A stretch of 64,000 bases of DNA from Anaeroplasma sp902783745 (lineage in GTDB: Bacteria; Bacillota_I; Bacilli_A; Acholeplasmatales; Anaeroplasmataceae): the NCBI GenBank assembly GCA_946617655.1, contig CAMOKL010000004.1, forward strand, positions 14,501 through 78,500, written 5' to 3'. The notes below the pieces were generated by a model. It was not told the DNA's origin and made no database searches. It saw only the letters and a list, made by a program, of their open reading frames with translations. The translations under genes and the position numbers were made by a program. Of this stretch, positions 26,829 to 35,888 are shown one piece after another (positions within the stretch are counted from its first letter, which is position 1; each line of letters opens with the position of its first letter).

Positions 26829-27621
26829 AATCAAAAAACCTCTTTTTCGCTCTTTCCTTACTTATTTTACCATAAATTAATGCCAACACAAGAGGAATAA
26901 GTTCTAATATTACAGATACAATAATAAGTATTAATATATATGCATATAACATTTCAAACCCATATCCATTTCTAACCTCACCTTGTATTAAATAGCCTAA
27001 TGTTTCTCTCATACCTAATATAAATTCACATGATAATGCTATTTTAATACCTAAGCCTAAGGCATTTAATAAAGAGCCTTTAATAGAATTAAATACTAAA
27101 GGCATATATACCTTATATACTATAAATGGTGTAGTATTTGAATATATTTTATATGCATCAATATATATCTTATCAATAGATTTTAACCCCTGATATATTG
27201 TTTCATATATCATAGGGAATAACATAGAAAATACTGATAAATATAATACATAATCCTTATGCTTCATCGCAAGTATAAACCATATTATATTTATTAATAT
27301 AATAATTGGAATAAAGCGTAATATCATCATCATAGGATGTAGTATCTTATGTATAATATTAAATCTATATGCTATTACTGCAAATATTAAAGCAATACTA
27401 AAAGATATAAATACTGATATCAATACATTCTTTATTGTATTTAATACACCTTTATATGTGTTTATATCACCTAACAAGTTAAAGAAGCTTTTAAATATAT
27501 CATCAAATTGTGGAGTAAAATTAATATCATTTTTTATTAAAACTATAATCTCATATATTACCCCTAACAATATAATACCTAAGATATAGTATAATAAATT
27601 AATTAAATATTTTTTATACAT
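26806..27621 (-). CDS. ABC transporter permease (nitrate/sulfonate/thiamine-precursor type)
   Basis: The 271-residue protein has about six membrane helices and the BPD permease loop near residues 160-200 (YIDAYKIYSNTTPFIVYKVYMPL), matching the EAA-type contact with the ATPase. It overlaps the preceding lipoprotein gene at position 27621. No ATPase gene follows in the window, so the importer must borrow one encoded elsewhere. Confidence 0.85.
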   Translation of the reverse strand: MYKKYLINLLYYILGIILLGVIYEIIVLIKNDINFTPQFDDIFKSFFNLLGDINTYKGVLNTIKNVLISVFISFSIALIFAVIAYRFNIIHKILHPMMMILRFIPIIILINIIWFILAMKHKDYVLYLSVFSMLFPMIYETIYQGLKSIDKIYIDAYKIYSNTTPFIVYKVYMPLVFNSIKGSLLNALGLGIKIALSCEFILGMRETLGYLIQGEVRNGYGFEMLYAYILILIIVSVILELIPLVLALIYGKISKERAKKRFFDYGCKTKD

Positions 27622-28592
27622 TAAATATTATAATAGAAATTATCATTAGGAGCTTTTGTAAAGAATGTTTTAGATATAATTCCTTCTTCTTCATATCTTA
27701 AAGATTCTTCTACCATAAATTCTAAGTCATCCTTAGAATCAGATGCACTTATAAATTCTACCTTTGAGTTAGGGATTGCAGTTTCAATAACTGCATCAGG
27801 TAGATTTAAACCTAAAGTTTTTGCATCTTTTTGCACCTTAGTTACGTTAGTTTTTGTTAATTCATCCTTTGTTGAAACATCAGTTAAGAATTGATTAACT
27901 AAAGACTTATGTTCTTGTATTGTCTTTGGATTTACAAATATTGCAGCTTGAATTAGAGTATGGCTAGATACTTCATTATATAAATCCGCAATTGATTTAG
28001 AATATAATGTTTCATTTGATTGACTTAAACTATTTTTAGCAACTGATAATGTAGGTTCTGCAGTCATATAAATATTATTGCCTGAATATGATACATTAGC
28101 ATTTGCTGTATAATCTAATGACTTTGGAGTAATATCATTTTCATTTAATACATATAATGCACCAAATGATGTAATACTACCATTACCAAATAAATATAAA
28201 TCTCTTTCTTTTATATCATCAAGCACAAATTCTTCTTTTGATGCAAAATATGTATTACCTGCAGTAATAACACCTGCAAACTTAAAAGTAGACTTACCTG
28301 CATTATATAAATTGCATCCCATATTAATTGGGGCAATAACTATATCTGATGCTTCTTCATTAAAGAATCCAGATAATGCAGTTGCATCAACACCAATATT
28401 TGATGTATCAATACTAGATTTGAAATCACATACTGCAGATGCAATACCTAAAATAGGTGCACCTGATGGACATGCAACCTTTAATTCATAATCATCTTTT
28501 ACATTGGTTTTATTAGTAGTCTCATTTGAATTACATGAAGCTAATGCTAAAATGCCAAAACCTATTCCTAAAATACTTACTAATCTTTTCAT
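27621..28592 (-). CDS. ABC transporter substrate-binding lipoprotein (NMT1/SsuA-like)
   Basis: The N-terminus MKRLVSILGIGFGILALASC is a lipoprotein signal with lipobox LASC (Cys20), to be modified by Lgt. The rest (323 residues) is a two-lobe periplasmic-binding fold of the NMT1/THI5 or SsuA kind (ELKVACPSGAPILGIA, DIVIAPINMG). The substrate cannot be read from sequence; thiamine precursor, sulfonate or nitrate-type ligands are the family range. It leads the unit with its permease and shares an intergenic region with the divergent methyltransferase. Confidence 0.8.
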   Translation of the reverse strand: MKRLVSILGIGFGILALASCNSNETTNKTNVKDDYELKVACPSGAPILGIASAVCDFKSSIDTSNIGVDATALSGFFNEEASDIVIAPINMGCNLYNAGKSTFKFAGVITAGNTYFASKEEFVLDDIKERDLYLFGNGSITSFGALYVLNENDITPKSLDYTANANVSYSGNNIYMTAEPTLSVAKNSLSQSNETLYSKSIADLYNEVSSHTLIQAAIFVNPKTIQEHKSLVNQFLTDVSTKDELTKTNVTKVQKDAKTLGLNLPDAVIETAIPNSKVEFISASDSKDDLEFMVEESLRYEEEGIISKTFFTKAPNDNFYYNI

Positions 28593-28713
28593 AATAAAAA
28601 CACCTCTTATTAAATTATAACACTTTATTAAAAATAAATACGTAATAATTAATACACAAATAAAAATAATATATATTTTTTATTTATGGTATAATATTTT
28701 TTGGTGATAAATT

Positions 28714-29493
28714 ATGATTATTTCTAAATCAAATGAGATATTTAAGGAATTTAAAGATTATATTAAAAATACTAATAAAGATTTTAGATATACTGTATCA
28801 GATGATTTAAGTGTATTAGAAATTGCATTAGATAATAATTTAGAAATTCCTCTACTTTTATATACAACTGAATTAATTAATAAAGATGAAACTAAAGAAT
28901 TACTTAATAAATTAATTGATCATGCAAAAGAAGCGTATGAGATTAGTGAAGCAACTTATAATATTATTAAACTTAAAGAAAATCATGCAGGTATTATTGC
29001 AAAGATTAAATTAAATGATATATCTACTATAGATTTTTTTAAGAAGAATCAATTTGTTGTAGTATTAGATCATTTAGAGATTCCTGGTAATGTTGGTACT
29101 ATTTTAAGAACACTTGAATCTATTAATGCAGCATGCATATTAGTTGATTCTATTACTAAGCTTAATAATCCAAAAATAACTGCAGCATCAAGAGGATGTA
29201 ATTTAATTGTTGATACATTACAATTAAATTATAATGATGCGCAAAAGCTATTACTTGATAATGGTTATGATATTTTCTTAGGAGAGCCTAAGCTAGGACT
29301 CGATTATAAGAGCTATGATTATAATGGTAAGATTGCGATAGTTGTTGGAAATGAAAGATATGGAATTAATAACGATTGGTATTTAAATCAACATAAGAAA
29401 GTATATATACCAATGGAAGGAAGACAGAATTCTATTAATGTTTCTGTTGCAGCATGTATATTAGCTTATGAAGCTTATATGAGAAGAAGATAA
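28714..29493 (+). CDS. TrmH/SpoU-family RNA 2'-O-methyltransferase
   Basis: One of the few plus-strand genes. The C-terminal SPOUT domain shows all three knot motifs: IPGNVGTILRTLES (motif 1), IAIVVGNERYGI (motif 2) and IPMEGRQNSINVSVAACI (motif 3), binding SAM as a dimer. The N-terminal 110 residues form the substrate-binding part. RNA target (rRNA or tRNA) cannot be told. A GGTGAT ribosome site precedes ATG 28714 and TATAAT lies at 28690-28695. Confidence 0.9.
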   Translation: MIISKSNEIFKEFKDYIKNTNKDFRYTVSDDLSVLEIALDNNLEIPLLLYTTELINKDETKELLNKLIDHAKEAYEISEATYNIIKLKENHAGIIAKIKLNDISTIDFFKKNQFVVVLDHLEIPGNVGTILRTLESINAACILVDSITKLNNPKITAASRGCNLIVDTLQLNYNDAQKLLLDNGYDIFLGEPKLGLDYKSYDYNGKIAIVVGNERYGINNDWYLNQHKKVYIPMEGRQNSINVSVAACILAYEAYMRRR

Positions 29494-29514
29494 TTCTTCT
29501 CTTTTTTTATGCGT

Positions 29515-29540
29515 AAAAAAAGAGATCTAGTCAGATCTCT
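29515..29540 (-). terminator. Terminator of the pgk-ptsH-tpiA unit, overlapping the tpiA stop
   Basis: The stem AGAGATCT/AGATCTCT (29521-29540) with a 4-base loop and a T-run on the minus strand. The tpiA stop codon lies inside the hairpin. Confidence 0.85.
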
Positions 29541-30291
29541 TTACAATTTGTTTCAATGCTAAACCCATATCTAAGAATGCATCCTCTTTTAATGATGCTG
29601 ACCCTACTAATGCACCATCAACGTCGGGTTGAGAAACATATTCTCTTATGTTCATTGCCGTAACAGAACCACCGTATAATACACGGATTTCTTCTGCAAT
29701 CTTAGGTGTGAATATTTTAGCAAGTATACTTCTAATATAAGCACATGCCTCTTCTGCAATATAAGAATCCGCACTCTTTCCAGTACCGATTGCCCAAATT
29801 GGTTCATAGGCTACTACTATATCACTTGGCTTTTCTAAAACAACTCCGTCAAAAGCTTTTGACACTTGACGTTCTAATACTTCATTAGTTTTTCCTGCGT
29901 CTCTTTCTGATAAATATTCTCCGACGCATAATATTGGTTTTAAACCAAATTCTAATGCTTTCTTTATTTTAGCGTTTACCTTTTCATCTGTTTCGCTAAA
30001 TAAAGCTCTTCTTTCACTATGTCCTAAAATGACGTATTCTACTCCTGTATCTTTAAGCATTACAGGAGATATTTCTCCTGTGAATGCACCAGATTCGCAC
30101 TCATGCATATTTTGAGCTCCAATATGTAACGTAGTTGCTCTTTTAACCATGTCTCTTAGAATGATGGCTGGAGCACATACAACTGATTCAATAGTCTTTG
30201 GTAATTGTTCCTGGACTGCTAACATGAATTGTATTGCTTCATCCCTTGTTTTATTCATTTTCCAGTTACCGGCTAACATTGGTTTTCTCAT
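29527..30291 (-). CDS. tpiA: Triosephosphate isomerase
   Basis: TpiA interconverts DHAP and glyceraldehyde-3-phosphate. NWKMNKT (Lys), LGHSERR (catalytic His), AYEPIWAIGTG (catalytic Glu) and YGGSV are all present in 254 residues. It is the last gene after pgk and ptsH. To the eye its codons include more CG-containing triplets than neighbouring genes (for example in the CGTCGGG stretch near 29621), which may reflect a different history. Confidence 0.97.
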   Translation of the reverse strand: MRKPMLAGNWKMNKTRDEAIQFMLAVQEQLPKTIESVVCAPAIILRDMVKRATTLHIGAQNMHECESGAFTGEISPVMLKDTGVEYVILGHSERRALFSETDEKVNAKIKKALEFGLKPILCVGEYLSERDAGKTNEVLERQVSKAFDGVVLEKPSDIVVAYEPIWAIGTGKSADSYIAEEACAYIRSILAKIFTPKIAEEIRVLYGGSVTAMNIREYVSQPDVDGALVGSASLKEDAFLDMGLALKQIVKRSD

Positions 30292-30357
30292 ATGCCCTAC
30301 TACCTCTACTCTCTTTTAAATTTGAAGCAAATTAATACTAAACTCTCAATATATTAA

Positions 30358-30606
30358 TTATTTTTCAAGAATAGATGCAATATCTTCAATAGCGGCTTCA
30401 GCCTGATCACCGTTTGCCTCAATAACAACATTTTCACCTGATGGGATTGCTAATGACATTAAACCTAAGATTGATTTAACATCAATAGTTTCATTCTTAT
30501 AATGTAAGAATATATCAACAGAATAATTTGATGCTGCTTGTACTACCTTAGCTGCAAGTTGAGCATGTAGACCAACTGTGCTCTTTACAACGATTTCCTT
30601 TTTCAT
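30358..30606 (-). CDS. ptsH: HPr-like phosphocarrier protein, altered active-site loop
   Basis: I take ATG 30606 (MKKEIVVKS) because GGAGGAG (about 30616-30622) is its ribosome site; 82 residues. HPr normally carries phosphate on the His of a GxHARPA loop and is regulated by Ser46. Here the loop reads GLHAQLAAK: the His (14) is kept, but the Arg and Pro that follow it are Gln16 and Leu17. The regulatory Ser45 is intact in VKSILGLMSL. It may therefore work mainly as an HprK-controlled regulator (Crh-like use) or be a modified carrier. It lies between pgk and tpiA, not with ptsI. Confidence 0.88.
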   Translation of the reverse strand: MKKEIVVKSTVGLHAQLAAKVVQAASNYSVDIFLHYKNETIDVKSILGLMSLAIPSGENVVIEANGDQAEAAIEDIASILEK

Positions 30607-30644
30607 TTTAGATTTCTCCTCCATTTTATTATTATTTTTTAATA

Positions 30645-31865
30645 TTACTTATCTGAAAGACAAGCAATTCCTGGTAAAGTCTTTCCTTCAAGATATTCTA
30701 ATGAAGCTCCACCACCAGTTGAAATATGAGATACCTTAGATGCATAACCTAATTGTTCAGCTGCTGCTGCAGAGTCACCACCACCAATAATAGTAGATGC
30801 TCCTTCCTTAGTTAAACCTGCAAGTAAATCACAAACACCAATTGTACCAGCTGCATAATTCTTCATTTCGAATACACCCATAGGTCCATTCCATACAACT
30901 GTCTTAGCGCCCTTTAATTCCTTAGCAAATAATTCTAATGTCTTAGGTCCGATATCTAAGCCCATATCATCTTGATTGAAGTTGTCTACTGACTTTGCAG
31001 TACCCTTAGTATCTTCAAACTTTGTATTAACTACTGCATCAACTGGTAATATAATCTTACCATTAGCCTTTGCAAGTAAGTTCTTTGCTAAATCAACAAA
31101 TTCTTGATCTTCACAACGAGATGCACCAATGTTCTTACCTTCACTCTTTAAGAATGTGAACATCATTGCACCACCAACTAAAACCTTATCAGCCTTAGAA
31201 ATTAATGCTTCAATTACACCGATCTTATCTGAAACCTTAGAACCACCTAAAATTGCAACATATGGTCTTTTTGGTTCATCAACAGCTCCACCAATGAACT
31301 TAATTTCCTTTTCTAGTAAGAAACCAGCTGCAGTTTGCTTTGAGTTTGCTGCAATACCAACATTAGATGCTGCTGCTCTATGTGCTGTACCGAACGCATC
31401 ATTAACGAAGATTCCATCTCCTAAAGATGCCCAATACTTTCCTAATTCTGCATCATTTTTAGATTCCTTCTTTACTTCCTTACCAGAAGCTAAATCGAAA
31501 TCTTCATAACGAGTGTTTTGGAACATTAAGATTTCGCCATCTTTTAAAGATGCTGCTGCATCTTCTAATTCCTTACCTCTTGTTTGATTAACAAACTTAA
31601 CTGGCTTACCAATTAATTCAGCTAATCTTACTGATACTGGTTTAATATCATTTTTTGCAAAATCATCAGCACTCTTAATTCTTCCTAAATGTGAAAATAC
31701 GATAGCCTTTCCACCATTATCAATTACATACTTAATTGTAGGTAATGCTGCTTTAATACGAGTTTCATCAGTAATCTTACCATCCTTCATAGGAACGTTG
31801 AAATCAACACGAATTAAAACCTTCTTACCTTTAACATTTAAATCATTTAAAGCTAACTTTGCCAT
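30645..31865 (-). CDS. pgk: Phosphoglycerate kinase
   Basis: Pgk makes ATP from 1,3-bisphosphoglycerate. RVDFNVPMKDG (residues 21-31), SHLGR, LLEKEI, VLGGSKVSDK, and GGGDSAAA with STGGGASLEYLEG at the C-terminus are present in 406 residues. It begins a unit with ptsH and tpiA. The GGAGGG site precedes the start; a promoter and a cre-like site lie upstream. Confidence 0.98.
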   Translation of the reverse strand: MAKLALNDLNVKGKKVLIRVDFNVPMKDGKITDETRIKAALPTIKYVIDNGGKAIVFSHLGRIKSADDFAKNDIKPVSVRLAELIGKPVKFVNQTRGKELEDAAASLKDGEILMFQNTRYEDFDLASGKEVKKESKNDAELGKYWASLGDGIFVNDAFGTAHRAAASNVGIAANSKQTAAGFLLEKEIKFIGGAVDEPKRPYVAILGGSKVSDKIGVIEALISKADKVLVGGAMMFTFLKSEGKNIGASRCEDQEFVDLAKNLLAKANGKIILPVDAVVNTKFEDTKGTAKSVDNFNQDDMGLDIGPKTLELFAKELKGAKTVVWNGPMGVFEMKNYAAGTIGVCDLLAGLTKEGASTIIGGGDSAAAAEQLGYASKVSHISTGGGASLEYLEGKTLPGIACLSDK

Positions 31866-31907
31866 TTAAAATCCCTCCTGAATGACCTTATTCATTTTAT
31901 CATTATG

Positions 31908-31984
31908 ATTATAGCACAAAACTTCAAAAATATACAAGCGTACAAATGGATTTATATGTATTTATGGCGATTTTAACGTTTACA
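31908..31984 (-). promoter_or_regulatory. pgk promoter with upstream cre-like site
   Basis: TATAAT (31908-31913) and TTGTAT (31932-31937, 18-base spacer) form the promoter on the minus strand. About 60 bases further upstream, 31971-31984 reads TGTAAACGTTAAAA on the minus strand, one mismatch from the CcpA consensus TGWAANCGNTNWCA. A cre upstream of the -35 usually means activation. The rest of the 31866-32259 gap holds only the terminator at 32105-32146 and AT-rich sequence. Confidence 0.55.
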
Positions 31985-32104
31985 TTTTTATGGAAATGTT
32001 TTCTTTTTAAACTAATAAATATTATTAGTATTGAAAAATCGAGTAGAGTAGAAAAAATATTTTTATCATATAAAACAAATCAACTTGTTGCTTTTTCCAT
32101 TATA

Positions 32105-32146
32105 TAAAAAAGAGTACCAATACGAAATTATATCTTTGTGGCACTC
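32105..32146 (-). terminator. Terminator downstream of the first AbiE-type locus
   Basis: On the minus strand GAGTGCCA pairs with TGGTACTC (one G-T) and is followed by TTTTTT; it lies about 110 bases after the stop at 32260. Confidence 0.65.
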
Positions 32147-32259
32147 TCAAGTTTATTTAATTATTTATTTGCTTAATAACAATCACCTAAAGTGATGAAA
32201 GTTATATGAGCTATTTGATTACTTTTATTTTACTATCTACAAATTTAAAGTAAATATTA

Positions 32260-33146
32260 TTATTTGAATTTTTCAATAATATCAGTTAAAGAATCTTTTA
32301 CAGTCTTATAATCTACTATTTCAAATAATAAGTTACATGTAATATCTTCATAATCAGATTTATAATAATCTTTTTCTACTATTTCCTTTAACACTTCAGC
32401 TAATGAAATATTGTCCATAGCTGATAAACATTTTTCATGAGTCTTTCTTTCGTTTTTAACATCATTAAAAAGTTCATAAAAATTATTATCAAAAATAATA
32501 TTATTCTTTATTTTATATAAATCATATAAATGTCTAGAATGTTCTGATTTTTCATTTACAAGATAATAATCGGCTATAGCAAATAATTTATCAATAAATG
32601 TTCTTTCTAATGATTGAACTCTAATTTTAAAAGGGGCAAGGTTACATTCGGCAATAATTTTATCATAGCCTCTTAATTTCATATATTCATAAATATATGA
32701 TGAAACTTCTTTTTCTACGCATGGAAATGATCTAATAAAAACTGCTGTCTCAATTATTAAATTTGATTTTAAACTATCACTTTTAAATACCGAATTATAA
32801 TCAATTATAAATCTATTAAAATCTCTTCTACTTCTTATATTATCAGAATTTAATAATTCAAAGTTTAATTCAGTAATTGAGTCTTTAATTGAATTACATA
32901 ATTTTTTTCTTTCTGAATCAGTAGGGTGTTTCATAGTTTCAATATTTAAATCAATATCTTCAGAAAATCTTTCAATTAAATGGTAACATTTAGAAAGTGA
33001 TGTTCCACCTTTAAATATCATATTATCAATTCTTTTTGATAACTCTTTTAGCATTATTGTTACATAATAATCTTTTTCACATCTATATTATAATAATTTG
33101 CTGTTTGAATAATTATTTCTTCAAATGATTTTCTATCATTATGCAA
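32260..33146 (-). pseudogene. AbiEii-type nucleotidyltransferase toxin, frameshifted near the N-terminus
   Basis: The frame 32260-33054 starts at MLKELSKRID and contains the nucleotidyltransferase loop FKGGTSLSKCYHLIERFSED (GGT/S-S plus the D-x-D that follows), typical of AbiEii/type IV toxins, but lacks the usual N-terminal 30 residues. Those are encoded just upstream in another frame from TTG 33146 (HNDRKSFEEIII...DVKK). One extra base in the T5 run at 33073-33077 restores one 295-residue protein with KDYYVTIMLKEL across the joint. TTG 33146 overlaps the AbiEi stop. So the toxin is a single-base frameshift mutant, unless the base was lost in assembly. Confidence 0.75.
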
Positions 33147-33747
33147 TATCATAAATAATCTCACTTTCAACTAAATTTCTCATAACCTTATCAGGGAAAA
33201 AAGGTGAATATTTTGTAATTTCTTTTCTATTGATGCCTTTTTCTTTGATATACTTAATAATTAATTCTTTTCTTTCAGCATTAAAATAATCAATTGAAAA
33301 AGAATTCATTAATTCTAAAAAAGATAAAACATAAATATTATCATTTGTAATATTAACTCTACTTTTTCTTAATATCACTTTTAAATTATTAATTGTAATT
33401 TCCCTTACTCTACTCTTTTCATTATTTGTATATATTTCTATAACATTAGGCATTTGTGTAGTTATACCAACCTTATTAGCAAAAGATAAGCCAGAATAAT
33501 ATCCAGAATTATTAGATAAATATTTCTTTTCTATTATCTTTTGAGGATTTAATGAACTATTACCAAAAATAGTTTTTTCAGGGATATAATATATACCTCT
33601 TTCATATCTAATAATAAAATTAGAATTGACAAGTTTATTTAATTCTTTTTTTATCCACGGTAATGAATAATTATTAAATTTTATTTCTTCAAATGAAAAT
33701 GGATTACTATACCCATATTTGTTTATTAACGCATCATAAAGAGTCAT
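33139..33747 (-). CDS. AbiEi-type antitoxin (winged helix, DUF6088-like)
   Basis: The 202-residue protein has an N-terminal winged helix (SLPWIKKELNKLVNSNFI) with the RGIYYIPEK wing and a C-terminal antitoxin domain. AbiEi proteins neutralise AbiEii and repress their own promoter. It lies immediately upstream of, and overlaps, the AbiEii gene, with an AGGAGG site and a strong promoter. The reading frame is intact. Confidence 0.8.
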   Translation of the reverse strand: MTLYDALINKYGYSNPFSFEEIKFNNYSLPWIKKELNKLVNSNFIIRYERGIYYIPEKTIFGNSSLNPQKIIEKKYLSNNSGYYSGLSFANKVGITTQMPNVIEIYTNNEKSRVREITINNLKVILRKSRVNITNDNIYVLSFLELMNSFSIDYFNAERKELIIKYIKEKGINRKEITKYSPFFPDKVMRNLVESEIIYDIA

Positions 33748-33770
33748 ACTTATACCTCCTATCCAATAAA

Positions 33771-33799
33771 ATTATACTTAGTTTTACATATTATGTCAA
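33771..33799 (-). promoter_or_regulatory. Promoter of the first AbiE-type locus
   Basis: TTGACA (33794-33799) and TATAAT (33771-33776) with a 17-base spacer on the minus strand: a consensus-grade promoter. Confidence 0.85.
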
Positions 33800-33830
33800 A
33801 CGAAAGATATAATATCATGTTTTATTAAAA

Positions 33831-33947
33831 AAAGACACCTTTACTTTTTTATGGTTAAAATGCCTGTTTTTTAAGTCATTTATTTGGTAGACTTGTCATT
33901 TTTGTGGCTTGCTGACCATCAGAGTGACCGTTTCTACGTGTGTCTTT
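33831..33947 (-). other. Possible structured RNA or long terminator
   Basis: On the minus strand AAAGACAC (33940-33947) can pair with GTGTCTTT (33831-33838), which runs into more T. About 100 bases between hold internal inverted segments (GGTCAC/GTGACC-like). It sits between the ParE-like toxin remnant and the AbiE promoter. I cannot say whether it is an RNA gene. Confidence 0.3.
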
Positions 33948-34002
33948 GAAAACCACAGAAAAGATATCCCATTAAAAAAGAATCAAGTAAAACACCTGAT
34001 TC

Positions 34003-34301
34003 TTATAAAAGTGTATTTTGCTTTGAGTATTTAAATCTTAAAAATATTATCTTATTATCATAAATTTTAAAAACAAGAATATAATTTTTAATTACTGCAT
34101 GTCTAATAGAATCATCTTTAATTAAATAATGTTTACAATTTGGATAAAATAAAGGAAATGTACATATATTATTTATGCAAGCCTCTATGCTATTCATCAG
34201 GTCAATCGCAGCTTTTTATTGCATAATTTATTAGAAATATAGTTTAAAGTATCATCTATATCTTTTATTACTAAGTCAGTTAATTCATAACTATAAATCA
34301 T
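34003..34301 (-). pseudogene. ParE/RelE-type toxin, frameshifted
   Basis: From ATG 34301 the frame runs MIYSYELTDLVIKDIDDTL... for 34 residues and hits TGA. The next frame (34003-34197) continues with MNSIEACINNICTFPLF and ends in KIYDNKIIFLRFKYSK. Adding one base in the T5 run at 34213-34217 joins them into a 99-residue protein, the normal length for ParE/RelE toxins, including KKAAIDLMNSIE. The start overlaps the antitoxin stop by 11 bases. Confidence 0.8.
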
Positions 34302-34548
34302 ATTTCTTCTTTAACTCTTCAATGGCAGAAGGTTCATTTTTAATTTTACCATCATTGACATTTTGAAGTCCTTCAATTATAGCTTCATACATTTCAATTT
34401 TTTCTAATTTTTCTTCATATGTTTTAATACTCATTATAACCATATCACCATAACCATTTTTAGTTATAAATATAGGTTCATTAGTCTCATTACATAAATC
34501 AGATATTTTATTAGTATCCCTTAAATCCTTAATAGGTAATATTCGCAT
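34291..34548 (-). CDS. Phd/YefM-type antitoxin
   Basis: The 85-residue protein MRILPIKDLRDTNKISDLCN followed by PIFITKNGYGDMVIMS is a typical Phd/YefM antitoxin: N-terminal DNA-binding dimer and a C-terminal charged helix (residues 55-85) that would embrace the toxin. Intact frame, unlike its toxin partner at 34003-34301. Confidence 0.88.
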   Translation of the reverse strand: MRILPIKDLRDTNKISDLCNETNEPIFITKNGYGDMVIMSIKTYEEKLEKIEMYEAIIEGLQNVNDGKIKNEPSAIEELKKKYDL

Positions 34549-34567
34549 AAAAGCACCTACTTTCTAA

Positions 34568-34588
34568 CATAATTGCAGCATAATTATG
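34568..34588. promoter_or_regulatory. Possible operator of the Phd-type antitoxin
   Basis: The inverted sequence CATAATTG-CAG-CATAATTATG lies about 20-40 bases upstream of the antitoxin start. Autoregulatory palindromes are usual here; weak evidence. I see nothing else in the rest of the 34549-34847 gap. Confidence 0.3.
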
Positions 34589-34847
34589 ACATAACTACAA
34601 CAGTTATTTTATGTTTATAATTTAAAACCTATGGGTGAAAGAATTACTTTCTATCATTCCAAGTATCACTTTTCAAAAGTTTTAACGATAAAATTAATAA
34701 ATTCCTTAGTTCGACTTGTTTTAATAATATTCGTAGAATAATAATATCAAGACGATTTCAACAGACCGTCTCAACATAGGTGCAGTTATAATAAATGCTG
34801 ATATACCCTCATTTTTTAGAGTGTTCGACTGTTTATATGCTGATACT

Positions 34848-35888
34848 TTATTTTACTAATTCAACATAACCTAAATATTTCTCTCCACCATGTCCAATAA
34901 GCTCTTTATTTGGGTTTTTAAACCCTAATTCATATAGAGCATTTTCTCTTTCGATATCGTCCTCAAATAATTTTGTGACTATCTTATCACAATTAAATAA
35001 AGTAAATGATGATGGAATTATTAATTTTAAAATACTATAGATAAATTCTTTTTTCTCATAGTCACTTCTCAAATCTAATCTAAGCAATGAACAATTAGTG
35101 AAATAATCATTTGAGTCACGATGAAATTGCTCAATGGTACCTATAATAGAATTATTACATTTATCTAGTATTGCCCACCTTACAAAATATCTATTTTTAT
35201 AAGAATATTCCCAAAAATCGATTGCTTCTTTCATACGCTTAATTGTACTGTAATAAAAATTATCTCCATTACAATTATCACTATTGAAAAAAGGAACTGA
35301 TTTCTCATCAGAATATATTTGTAATAGATCTTTAGCATCACTTTCTTCGATTTTTCTTAAAAGAAATCTTTCATTTCCGAAAACTGGAAATTTTTGATAT
35401 GGATCATCAACATTTCTTATTACTCTAAGAATATCTACTCCTCTTCTCAAAATATCTTCTTCTTTAAAAGAAATCTTTTTCGCTTCTAGTAATCTTTCAA
35501 TAGCTTGAGAAACATCTAAAGAATGATATGAAATAAATGTAGATGCAACATATTTTAAAGGCAAGTATTTATATGCTTGCTTTGAAGAAACATCATATGT
35601 ATAGCAAAAATATCTATATAAATAACCAACCCAATACATTATATCCTTATTGTATTTTAAAGACCCATATGTAGTTTTACCATATTGTAAATCTAAGTCA
35701 GCAAATATATCATTAATTGTCTTACTATCATCTAAAAAAGCTTTACTATCTAATTCAATAGCGATCTTTGAATTCATAAATCTTCTAACAAACACCTCAG
35801 AACTCATATCTTGAGTAAAAACTGATTTTTCAAACAATTCTGCTTGAATATCACATAATCTTTTCCCATCCCTATCAATTTTAATCAT
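34848..35888 (-). CDS. GNAT acetyltransferase fused to a putative antitoxin-like N-terminal domain
   Basis: Residues 1-155 (with VFVRRFMNSKIA, VGYLYRYFCYTY and HSLDVSQAIERLLE) form an alpha-helical domain I have seen only as a companion of toxin-like genes; residues about 165-346 are a GNAT acetyltransferase domain (NERFLLRKIEESDAKDLLQIYS, IGTIEQFHRD). The start (ATG 35888) overlaps the TGA of the ART-like gene (ATGA), so the two are translationally coupled. Likely the second gene of a two-gene toxin-antitoxin-type unit; which half counteracts the partner is unknown. Confidence 0.65.
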   Translation of the reverse strand: MIKIDRDGKRLCDIQAELFEKSVFTQDMSSEVFVRRFMNSKIAIELDSKAFLDDSKTINDIFADLDLQYGKTTYGSLKYNKDIMYWVGYLYRYFCYTYDVSSKQAYKYLPLKYVASTFISYHSLDVSQAIERLLEAKKISFKEEDILRRGVDILRVIRNVDDPYQKFPVFGNERFLLRKIEESDAKDLLQIYSDEKSVPFFNSDNCNGDNFYYSTIKRMKEAIDFWEYSYKNRYFVRWAILDKCNNSIIGTIEQFHRDSNDYFTNCSLLRLDLRSDYEKKEFIYSILKLIIPSSFTLFNCDKIVTKLFEDDIERENALYELGFKNPNKELIGHGGEKYLGYVELVK

